Positions 18,920 to 27,175 of a stretch of DNA of 55,349 nt are shown here, one piece after another. The notes beneath the pieces were generated by a model, which saw only the letters and a list, made by a program, of their open reading frames with translations, searched no databases and had not been told where the DNA came from. This DNA is from Agarophyton chilense (Eukaryota; Rhodophyta; Florideophyceae; Gracilariales; Gracilariaceae). The position numbers were made by a program, and so were the translations under genes. How positions within the stretch are numbered: the stretch's first letter is position 1; every line of letters begins with the position of its first letter. The stretch lies in the NCBI GenBank assembly GCA_030374765.1, contig JARGXX010000110.1, forward strand, positions 1 to 55,349, written 5' to 3'.

Positions 18920-20238
18920 ATTTTCAACAAGTCTCATCAAAACAGCTGTTCCATGCACATGTTTTAATTCAAAATGCTGTACATCTGGTTGCGTAGCTCC
19001 CATCGTGATTTCTATTTTCAGAATTGTTCCACTCCTTCGACAACACACTGTATTCAATTCAAAACCGTTATCAGGTTTCCTATCAAGAGCAGTGTAGAGT
19101 GGGAGTCCAGTTACAATCCATTTCTCTCCAAGTCCATGCCAACGTGACAAACTTTCGTTCACGCCCAAAGTGTATGAAAGAGTTACGAAAGCTTTCCAAT
19201 GGTCATTTATAGCTTTCACGAACTTAAAATCGCATGCTCACCTTCATTCTTCTGATATTTGATCGTTTTCAGGGCCACTGCAAACCAGAAATTGCCGTAT
19301 ATGTTCAAACCGATTGCGTGATATGATCTTTCTGAGCTGCAGAGATTAAATATATTTAGAAAAGTGTCTTTAGACCAAAGTGATCTTCCACTTGAAAACT
19401 CAAAGGGTGTCAATAACACCATCAAACCGAAAACCATCATAATTTCACCTCCTGTAGCCTGCTTCAAGGCTCTTCCTTCCAGCCGAGAGTTGGTAGGTCG
19501 AACCATTTTTTCAAATGTGCTACAGGAAACATCCACATGAAGAACTCATATGGATAGATTCCTGAGGGTGCATGAATGACGGCGATTAAATCTCCAACAG
19601 GTCCCGTGACTTTCCATTGATGCATTTGCACTGGACCATTCAGAGTCAATGATACATTTTCCGTTGTCCATTTCGTCGAATGAACTTCCACAAAGCTGTC
19701 TAGCGTGTCACTATTTGTTACAGTAGGAGGTCTCAACGGATTAATTGTGTGATTTTCATCCCCATCCGTGACATTATGCTGCTCTTCATTGTTCAAAACT
19801 TCAGAAGTAAAGCAGCACTATTTATCTTCACGCTGGAAATGATGGCTTCTTGAGCAGTTTTCTGAACCTTGACATGATACCCGGCTTTATTATTGCAATT
19901 TTGAGAGTGTATACTTTCTCGCGACCAGGTGGCTCGAAGTTCATACTGCAAAAAGTGTGTCTTTGATTATTGTTGACAACAACGTCCACTTTTGTAACAC
20001 TTCCGCTGACCAGTTTCGTCTTCCATTGCGTTCCAAAGAAGCATTTGAAATCGCTCTCTGATGTGATGAGACGCTCGCGGGTGTTTACTCTGTTTTCCAC
20101 TACACGACGGAGATCCATACATGATGACATATTTGAAAAATTATGAAAGAAAGAAGTAAAGATGATGTTGTTTACAGGTGGTGTATGATCGTCCGTGATC
20201 TTTGAGGTTGACGCCAGAGAAGAAGAGCGTGTTAACAA
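18920..20238 (-). pseudogene. PB-1 transposase, N-terminal half
   Basis: Four overlapping minus-strand frames (from 20238, 19796, 19536 and 19219) give piggyBac-like blocks in order: an FGTQWKTKLVSGSVTKVDV block with YTLKIAIIKPG, a TLNGPVQMHQWKVTGPVGDL block, a GEIMMVFGLMVLLTPFEFSS block, and LGVNESLSRWHGLGEKWIV followed by ALDRKPDNGFELNTVC and GTAVLMRLVEN. The frame changes fall at homopolymers such as A6. The DES-type first catalytic Asp is Asn (VNES). The fragment stops at Gyp-3, and about 130 residues with the remaining catalytic positions are absent. In copy B extra one- and two-base indels break the frames further. Confidence 0.82.
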
Positions 20239-20297
20239 CTTCTAGGCACAAAAATTTAAGGAAATTGAAAAAGTTTACAAAAATTATCGATGTTGTA

Positions 20298-20332
20298 GTT
20301 TTGGCCTCATATGAGGCCAGTGGCCGTATAGA
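20298..20332. repeat. PB-1 right terminal inverted repeat with 16-bp palindrome
   Basis: GGCCTCATATGAGGCC (20303-20318) is a perfect palindrome. The flanking bases mirror the left end (TGGCC... and CTAWACG...). The element end is set at 20332 because CACTA and the Gyp-2 frame resume after it. Confidence 0.55.
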
Positions 20333-20337
20333 CACTA
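20333..20337. repeat. Right target-site duplication of PB-1 (CACTA)
   Basis: Second copy of the CACTA found at 5836-5840; see the PB-1 entry. Confidence 0.55.
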
Positions 20338-21594
20338 GGGGAAGCTTCCTACAAACAAAACACATACCAGTTCAATTCTGGTCCTTTGAAACGTGTTCCG
20401 ACGGTTTGTTTTTAATTTCGCACGCTTCTTGGCTCCCTTTATCCGCAAGTTGGAAAGAAAAGAACATATCGAATTCGGAATACTAATAGAGTCGGAATAC
20501 AAAGGTTTTGATGAGCTCCGGTAGCGGTCAGTACGGCCACCGATACTGGCTGTCCCTTGGCAGAACTTCTTATGCGTCTTGAACACTGATGTCGGCAATC
20601 TCCAGGTCTGTCGCATTCTCCTTCAGATGCACCCAGATTGCGACTTCCTACCGATCATATACTGAAGCTGTACGCTCAATAAGTCCGAACTGAAGTACAC
20701 GACCACCGAACGGGAATGCCTTGCCGTCTTCTTAGCAATTGTTCACTTACGGAGATATCTGTAGTCACAACGCTTCAAAATTCGCACGGATCATCTCTCC
20801 TTGCGGTTGACATTACTCCTAGCGGACGCATTCGCACGGCTAGCTCTATGGAGACTTCGCCTGATGGAATACGACTTCGACTTTTTCCACCGCCTGGGCA
20901 TTAATGGTCATTAAACACCAAGGGCAAATTCCATGTCGCATAGCTGCACGGAGAGGCACTACATGACCTCGCTGGACGACGAAGATATCTGCTTCATAGT
21001 AACGCAGTAGAAGATCCGAGATACTGAAACAATGGCAACAGTCACTATAGAAGGACAGAGCCACCCCACACCGACATGGAATTGGACTGGTTGCGACTCA
21101 GTCCAAATGACTCTCCTGTCACAAACGATATCACCGTCCCCACGGAGGAAAGCAATATCACACCGATCATTGTTGTAGAGCTCGTGCAAACCCAAGCTCA
21201 CGATTCTGCTAAGCCGTGTTAAAAACCATTGGGCACACCTCTTCTGCATTCGACATCAACTAGAACGCTATTTTTGTACCTTGTTACGCTTTGGACGGCT
21301 CTCTCTGAAATGTTGTCCTGAGCGCCCTCCGGTCACGAGTACTATGTCTGGCACACCATTGACGACTGATGGGTCACCCCGGCGCCATTCAGACATACGA
21401 GACCTTGCGCCAAGAGTTCTGTGAGCCGTTCATGCCCAATAACTTCTTCAAATCCGTCCGTGATTGACGCTCGTGTGCCAATGGATGGGAAACCCAATAC
21501 CAGTGGCAGAAATCCCTGAAGCTGTTCACCATCGTAAGACCGCTGTAGTTCGAAGCAATGGATATTGCCGGTCCCATTTCCAAATCTCTGAAAT
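20338..21594 (+). pseudogene. Gyp-2: RT connection, RNase H and integrase zinc domain
   Basis: The frame resumes with KLPTNKTHT and NVFRRFVFNFARFLAP, the RT connection seen in Gyp-3. RNase H blocks follow: LKYTTTERECLAV (near 20688), RTDHLSLRL (near 20778) and LWRLRLMEYDFDF (near 20848). A linker leads to GHPGAIQTYETLRQEF (near 21370), the second His of the integrase zinc domain, and to MDIAGPISKSLK (near 21558), the first core Asp. Several stops interrupt it. It is cut at 21594 by a solo LTR-like insertion and resumes at 22311. Confidence 0.85.
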
Positions 21595-22308
21595 TGTAGT
21601 ATCCGCTCTAACGGAGAGAGCAGACACCTGCGACAGCGTTCGAGCTGCCGATGGGTTGCTTGCGGCGAAGGAAAAGGGGTGGTAGAGCTACCACACCAGC
21701 GAGATAGAAGTGGGGTGTAAGGCCACTACTCGCCAGCGAGGGTGAACAGTGCAACTGTAAAACGTTGATAGAACATAGGTACGAGACGGCTTGTGAAGTG
21801 GTTGGGGGCTGACTATCTATTATAGCTCGTCCGGATCTCCGGTTAAGGAATCCTAAGCGAGGAACAGAATAGTCATGATGCCCATGTTGTCTTTTTTACT
21901 TGGAGTCCGCGCTCACCTATGGTACACTACATACTGTGTACCAGGGTGAGTGCCCAAATAAATATATAAATAATACCCAGTGGTCAGCCACTTAGCCAAA
22001 CCACTGTAAGGGTATGGTCCCTAATGGACGTCTAGCTACAAAGGGTAGTAAAGCCCTGCACGTGGATCGCCACTACATGTGCCGTTGCCAATATGGCATT
22101 CCCCTAGGAAGGGTCGCAACTATGCACGCGCCGTGGTAAGCCACTCTACCCATAACGCCACGTGTTCCACTAAGACATTCTGCCTCTAGGCATCCTATGC
22201 GGGATGCCGCTTCATATCACAATTTCGATGATAACACTCACTTATGAGTTCCAACCGCGACTTCGACAAAAAACAACCTATCGGATTCCCCGACATAGTA
22301 GAATAATA
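21595..22308. mobile_element. Solo LTR-like insertion (~714 bp) in Gyp-2
   Basis: Bases from TGTAGTATCC to GAATAATA interrupt the Gyp-2 integrase frame, which reads across cleanly when one CTGAAAT is kept (21588-21594 and 22309-22315). No coding is seen. It contains AATAAATATATAAATAATA near 21957 and inverted repeats such as GTGGTAGAGCTACCAC near 21680. It starts with TG but lacks a clear CA end, so the right terminus may have eroded. The target duplication is 5 to 7 bp depending on the exact end. Confidence 0.65.
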
Positions 22309-22310
22309 CT

Positions 22311-23206
22311 GAAATGCTTATAGGACGTACTGTTGATCACTGACCGATCCACCAAACTATACCGATCCGTCTCATTTCGGTTGACAAACACACACGACGT
22401 CTCCAAAGCCTTTTTGAAACGCTGGGTTTATGTGTATTGTATCCCCGATTACATGTCAACACATACCGTCACGCAGTTCGTCTCGAAGTTTTTCGAGTCC
22501 AGGTGCACCGGACTTGGAGCGTAACACGTCCTAACGACACCTATCCCCCGCAAAGAAATGGGCTGGTAGAACGGCTTAACAAAACCGCGGTACAATGCCT
22601 GGAGCATTAAGTCGACGACCACCAACAGAACTGGAACGCGAACGTACTACCACTGGCGTACGGTTACAATTAAAAGGTGCATTGCTTGTTTGGGACACCA
22701 CTGTTCGACCTGGAGCTTACAAACACTCTTTCCAGCGTGGTTTTAAACGAAAAAAGCTCCACATTGGATCCGGCAACTCCGACACAACCTACAACGGTTC
22801 AGAAGCAGTCTGTGTTGAATCACTTCCAGGCTACGCTCCAGATCGCTCAGCACAAACTCAGTACCTCGCAACAACGATATAAGGCAGATTTAGATCACTC
22901 CAAACGGCTCACATTACCCTCTGAAGAAAGGAAAGAAGTCTTTGTCGACGGTCCTCATTACCGCGCAGGCAGCGCGGATCTTACCTACCAGAAGCACGTG
23001 TACCATAAGTTACTTTCCAAGACGGTTGTGCCTTTCAAAGTCGATTATGCTACGGATGATACGGTAACGATCGATGAAGACAATATCTACAATACCATTA
23101 ACACCGAACATGTCACCGAAACCCATATATCCCAGGTCCGCTCCGCCCTCGTCTTACAAAGACGCTCGGCTCCATTGAAAGAGGTCGGTCAGTTCTGTAA
23201 TATATA
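22311..23206 (+). pseudogene. Gyp-2: integrase core and C-terminus
   Basis: DVLLITDRSTKLYR starts the segment after the insertion. QFVSKFFES and GLVERLNKT follow, the latter with the catalytic Glu. The second catalytic Asp motif DNG is replaced (THT at about 22459-22467). The 176-codon frame 22677-23207 covers the C-terminal region with SVLNHFQATLQIAQHK and TVTIDEDNIYNTINTEHVT, like the SIDRIT region of Gyp-3. No chromodomain or LTR can be recognised after 23206. Confidence 0.8.
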
Positions 23207-24293
23207 GAAGGCCGAAACCAACTACATACGTCGATTACAACTTGCCGTGACCCTTGAAAGTTCTGAAATATGACACCTCCTTCAGCTGCATTGATTATTG
23301 TGTCCACAGCAGAGCCGTCATTTTGGACCTGCTGGATTTCCGTTGCTGCTGTGGAGAACTAAGTTTTGGTATCTTTTCCAAACAAGTTCTGGACTCCTTC
23401 TGAGCACATAATACAGTTTTGTAACTAAATAGCAGATATTTGGATTCGATATAAGATTCGTCGTGTATATTAAGCTGTAAAAACATCTAGAATAATGCTC
23501 GGAGGCCCGTCAGCCCACAGATATTTGTATCGTACGTCACCGCAATGAACAGAAAAATGGGCATGTTTCTAAAACCATCGAAAATAACCCAAAAATGGCC
23601 AAGACGAGGACACAATGTGTTTATTTCAGTCGGAAAATGATGACAACTTCTAACTACTGAACATGAGAATGTTTGGTTTTTTAGGAAGACTCCACAATAT
23701 GGCCAAAATGGGGCCAACCATGTTCTGACAGATTTTTGACGTAGCTGCCCACATCTCCTGCTTAATTCGGCTAAAATTAGATATTATTCGAGTTCTGTTG
23801 TGATTCTCTATACGAGTCCCCTTAAAGACTAAGATGGAATACCTCCTTGTACATATTATATGTCCATACATGTCAAAACAATGACAAAAACCTGATTAAG
23901 TGTCTTGCTAGTCCCAGAGACAAACGTAAATTATAATTCCATCAATAGTAGAGCTTTGATGGACCTCCTTGAAAGTGACTCCTAATAACCTGGTAGATTT
24001 ATGTCTGCAACAGGTTCCATCAGTCTTCGAGCCTAGAAAAACAGAAGGACAATGATTGCATATCCTAATCCAATGACTTCCCCCAAATTTTTGTAATAGA
24101 AAGCTGAAGAAAAAACTATGTCCATTATTATTGCAGGTGACACAACATGCTAGAAAAGTTCGCGAAACGGCTTGGTAGTCCAAATTTAAATAGCATTGTT
24201 GGCTTTTTGATCTGATGATTTTGTTTCTTGGATTTGAGGCATAACGAGATTCAAAATGTACGCTGCCTCGATGTTTTGTGGTCTAACGCAAAA
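23207..24293. other. No recognised gene
   Basis: This is AT-rich sequence with short frames on both strands. A minus-strand frame at 23908-24183 contains several Cys and His residues but matches no zinc-binding pattern I know. Nothing else stands out. Confidence 0.5.
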
Positions 24294-24674
24294 TCATACC
24301 GTCACGATTGTCATCTCTTCCAGATGAAGTCTTGCAAGCCAAATTCGGTTCTTTGGGATTTTGAGGGTTTTCGACATTTGCGCATGTTCGACAGCATTTG
24401 ATGTATCCAACTCTTGTAGTACGTTTCTTACATCACTCTTTATATCAAAAAGTTGTCGTAAAACTAAAGTTTGACCAGTACCTGTTAGAGAAAAGCCTCT
24501 GAGAGAGTGTGGTTTCTAAGAAGAACAATCTCAGCAAGGTACTTGACTGGCATTGCTTGACTCAGTACAGGCACTCATCATGTCTGCCGAGAACCCGAAC
24601 GGAAAACCCAAACACCCCATCGGTGCCTTAAGTATAGCAAATAGTAGCATAGGTGACAGACGTAGTGCAACAGT
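24294..24674 (-). other. Possible host or element gene fragment interrupted by Cop-1, maybe two exons
   Basis: On the minus strand an open frame ending in SADMMSACTESSNASQ (about 24674-24535) is followed, after a gap that could be a short GT-AG intron ending CTCTAACAG at 24485, by a 60-codon frame. That frame contains TGQTLVLRQLFDIKSDVRNV and NRIWLARLHLEEM and stops at 24294. The composition looks protein-like, but I recognise no family. Cop-1 sits directly upstream, with its AGTCT target duplication. A small plus-strand frame beginning MSAENPNGKPKHPIG at 24580 overlaps and is an alternative. Confidence 0.25.
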
Positions 24675-24679
24675 AGTCT
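24675..24679. repeat. Cop-1 target-site duplication (AGTCT)
   Basis: AGTCT at 24675-24679 is repeated exactly at 29763-29767 on the other side of Cop-1. Confidence 0.9.
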
Positions 24680-24965
24680 TAACAATGGTTAGTGTGACAC
24701 ACAGGAGAGACTTCAAAGAACTGAGGCTGAACACAGAAAGTCAATGTAACTCAGGCGCAAGTCCTCTTTTCAATTTACAAGCAGCTACCTACAGAGTAGA
24801 CTTATATAGTTCTCAAAGCTGAGGTTAGACAAAAGTACATACATTACAAACAACATATAAAATACAAACTGCATGGCAACCATTCACGTGATATGAATCT
24901 GGCAAAGTCACAACCATTCAAATCTTATGACTCAGAATATCCGTGTTGGTCAAACATCATCAATA
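24680..24965 (-). repeat. Cop-1 3' LTR (286 bp)
   Basis: Read in element orientation it starts TATTGATGATG and ends CCATTGTTA. The boundaries are fixed by the target duplication on one side and the polypurine tract on the other, so its termini are TA...TA rather than TG...CA. Confidence 0.9.
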
Positions 24966-24979
24966 CTCCTTTCTCTCTT
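24966..24979 (-). other. Cop-1 polypurine tract
   Basis: On the minus strand AAGAGAGAAAGGAG directly follows the polyprotein TGA and directly precedes the 3' LTR. Confidence 0.85.
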
Positions 24980-25627
24980 TCAGCCGTAGTTCCTTTTTGT
25001 AGACTTGGTTTCGGCCATGTCTTCAAACGCAATGTTGAGTCGACCATTGTAAAGAGTAAGCTGTAAGGCATCAATTAAGGGGCTATCCTTTTTCGTTAGC
25101 GCATCGGACAGGTTGATTTCGCCAGGGATCCAAGTGATCTTATCAACGTTTCCGACTTGAAACTCAAATCTGATAGACGCGACATCTCCACGAATTGAAC
25201 GATCTACAGAGTTCCGTTGCGTAGATAGGGACGTAAACAAATCTTTTGAGTCCACACACAGGTGAACATGTACATCTACGTTGAGCACCTCAGAATAGGC
25301 ATGCGCTATACATTTGGCCTCATCAATAGCCTCAGCTGAGGCAAGTATCTCTGCTGCAGGCACACTCTTCACTGGTCTCTTTGATTTGTGAGAGATCCAA
25401 GATATTGGGTGGTATATAGAGTTGTTTGCCAACTCGCCAACAAGGAGACCGGTAAGCACACCTAGTTGACCATTCTCATCTCTCTTGGACGCATCAGCAA
25501 AGACCAGTACTGAGAGCTCATACTGCGCATTATCCATTGGGCGGGGGTAGTTGATCCTAGTACCAAGCTTCTTGAGCTTGCGAGCAATATTTTGTTGCTC
25601 TATCAGATGAGAAACTCTGCTTTCCGG
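24980..25627 (-). pseudogene. Cop-1 RNase H segment
   Basis: The frame continues from the RT ORF after TAA (25628-25630). Catalytic positions of copia RNase H are visible: LVFADASK (Asp), VPAAEILASAEA (Glu), HLCVDSKDLF (Asp) and NLSDALTKKDS (Asp). The SDALTK sequence near the end is the standard copia signature (usually ADxLTK). RNase H removes the RNA strand during reverse transcription. Only the upstream nonsense codon separates it from RT, so it would be made only by readthrough; all residues needed for activity appear present. Confidence 0.9.
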
Positions 25628-27175
25628 TTATTTCTGCTGCAGATATGACGCATAGAAAGAACAGAACGGGGAAGCAGCCGTGCCTATCCAGCCCAGTGAG
25701 CTATTGGTAGAAGCAAAGTAAGACTTCTCAATTTCATTGAGTGGTTGGTCAAACTCCTTACGACGAGTACGAGATAAGGGGTATTCAGTTAAGGCGTTTA
25801 GCTTGTCATCAGCATTGGTTGAAACGGTAAGATCGTCCTCCTGGACTGTGTTGATGCCGAAGAATCTCAGTCGACGGGGTCCATTTGAAACAGTGCCAAG
25901 CTTGAACGATTCATTAAATCTCTCAACAAAGAGCTTAGCACATTCCCCAATACCAGCAGCTTTGATATCATCAACAATCTTAGCTACAATGAGCACCAAC
26001 TTCCCGTCTTCAATCTTGTAGAACAGTTGCGGAACTTGTTGACATTGTGTCAATCCGAGATCAAAGAAGCACTTATCAGACTGCACTTGCCATTTTGCGT
26101 TAGCATTGACTAAGCCATACGCAGCAGTTAGTAATAGCCAAAGGTGCGTAGACCTCATTCGACTTTCCTTGGGTGGCTTCACATACACATCACGACTAGC
26201 AGTGCCAGTCTGCAAAAAAGCCGCTTTAACGTCTGCTTTGTAAAGCTTCCAGCCAAACAAAGATGCGATAGACTCAACAATGCGGAGACCAGTTGGTGGA
26301 CATGTCGTACAATCAGATGTAAGTACTTTCTTCAAGTCATCTTCATTTCCATGTGGTGCAATCCGTGCCTTCAGTTTGAGAGTAGAGTAATCGTTCTGTT
26401 TGACCTTGTATAAAACGTGACTGTTGATAACATTTGCGCCGTGCGGCACTTCACTGCTAGGAACGGGACGGACAGTCTTCAGAAAAGTCTCCTCTTCGAT
26501 CCTATACGATTTCACAAGCGGAAACTGTTCAAATCCTTGTGCTTGGTGTCGCATAAAGGTTTTGTTCCCAAAGTGATCCAGCATTCGTTGCAGCTCAGTG
26601 GGTTCTTGGTCTATGTTCGTGACGGAGGATGAATTTGCAGTAACATGTGTACCTTCATACTGCCATTTTTCGTCGTCTAGGTTGAAGCGTTCTTTGTCAC
26701 CATCATCGTAAAGGACAGTAACACAGCCGTCACGATGCATCTTCTTCACAGTTCCACTGTAGTGCACATTATCATCTGGCCAGTACACCATCACGCGATC
26801 ACCACGATTAAGTGAACATGCATCTGGGTTCTCATGAGGATTGGCATTGGTATGCTCATCAGAAAAGTCTGCATCTTCATGAGTCGCACTCGACCGTCCT
26901 GAGGAAGCATTGCCATTGTCTACTTTTTTCCCATCATCCTTCTTTGTGGAAGTAGACATATCATCAATGGCATCATCGACAGCATCAATTGCCGATTGCA
27001 CAGTGCTTGCAAAAGACTCTTCAGGTAGTGCTATGCAGATGTCTTCGAATGCAACAGTAGCACGTTTTCCTCCTTTCGCGGGTATGAGAACAGTACGAGC
27101 ACTTGAATCAACAGCCAACACAATCTTGGGTGTAGACCATTTTCCTTTCTTTCCCATCCCAGTACTAGAGTAGAC
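25628..27175 (-). CDS. Cop-1 integrase tail, Tudor-like module and reverse transcriptase
   Basis: From 27157 (M) the first 50 residues (KGKWSTPKIVLAVDSSART, VAFEDICIAL) continue the integrase C-terminus. An acidic linker follows. Residues about 116-168 (LNRGDRVMVYWPDDNVHYSG, TVKKMHRDGCVTVLYDDGDK, NLDDEKWQ) have the look of a Tudor/Agenet-type barrel. RT spans about 240-430: YKADVKAAFLQTG holds the first Asp (309) and AKIVDDIKAAG the paired Asp (394-397; I in place of the usual Y). The ORF ends at TAA 25628, with RNase H in the same frame beyond. Upstream, only a TAG at 27176 divides it from Gag-integrase. Confidence 0.9.
   Translation of the reverse strand, partial: VYSSTGMGKKGKWSTPKIVLAVDSSARTVLIPAKGGKRATVAFEDICIALPEESFASTVQSAIDAVDDAIDDMSTSTKKDDGKKVDNGNASSGRSSATHEDADFSDEHTNANPHENPDACSLNRGDRVMVYWPDDNVHYSGTVKKMHRDGCVTVLYDDGDKERFNLDDEKWQYEGTHVTANSSSVTNIDQEPTELQRMLDHFGNKTFMRHQAQGFEQFPLVKSYRIEEETFLKTVRPVPSSEVPHGANVINSHVLYKVKQNDYSTLKLKARIAPHGNEDDLKKVLTSDCTTCPPTGLRIVESIASLFGWKLYKADVKAAFLQTGTASRDVYVKPPKESRMRSTHLWLLLTAAYGLVNANAKWQVQSDKCFFDLGLTQCQQVPQLFYKIEDGKLVLIVAKIVDDIKAAGIGECAKLFVERFNESFKLGTVSNGPRRLRFFGINTVQEDDLTVSTNADDKLNALTEYPLSRTRRKEFDQPLNEIEKSYFASTNSSLGWIGTAASPFCSFYASYLQQK

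Larger units (their letters stand above)
1..19959. repeat. Segmental duplication, copy A (~20 kb)
   Basis: Bases 1-19959 recur almost unchanged at 35394-55349 in the same orientation. The offset drifts between 35,390 and 35,393 because of single-base indels. The copies share every disabling stop and frameshift I checked in the gypsy elements they carry, so duplication came after those elements decayed. I saw about 16 differences, mostly homopolymer-length changes and single substitutions, concentrated in the first 2.2 kb and the last 1 kb. The left edge is cut by the window start, so the true boundary is not visible. It could be a real tandem duplication with a 35.4 kb period, or two haplotypes or reads joined in assembly. 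Confidence 0.97.
5841..20332 (-). mobile_element. PB-1: piggyBac-like DNA transposon, minus strand, with two nested insertions
   Basis: Everything between the two CACTA repeats interrupts Gyp-2. Reading the minus strand gives piggyBac-type transposase fragments in order at 20238-18920, 7610-7413 and 6516-6199. The ends look like imperfect terminal inverted repeats: TCCTAAACGCCC at the left and TCTATACGGCC from the right end read inward. A near-palindrome GGCCTCATGAGAGGCC lies at 5863-5878 and the perfect palindrome GGCCTCATATGAGGCC at 20303-20318. Gyp-3 and a solo LTR are inserted inside it. Without those the element would be about 2.3 kb. Confidence 0.75.

Noticed and set aside
5841..20332. 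Polinton/Maverick or viral origin for the minus-strand fragments around Gyp-3
   Set aside because: The RHNRxRQD, VVDAW and DRKPDNG blocks fit a piggyBac-type transposase in correct order; no capsid, polymerase or packaging ATPase was seen.
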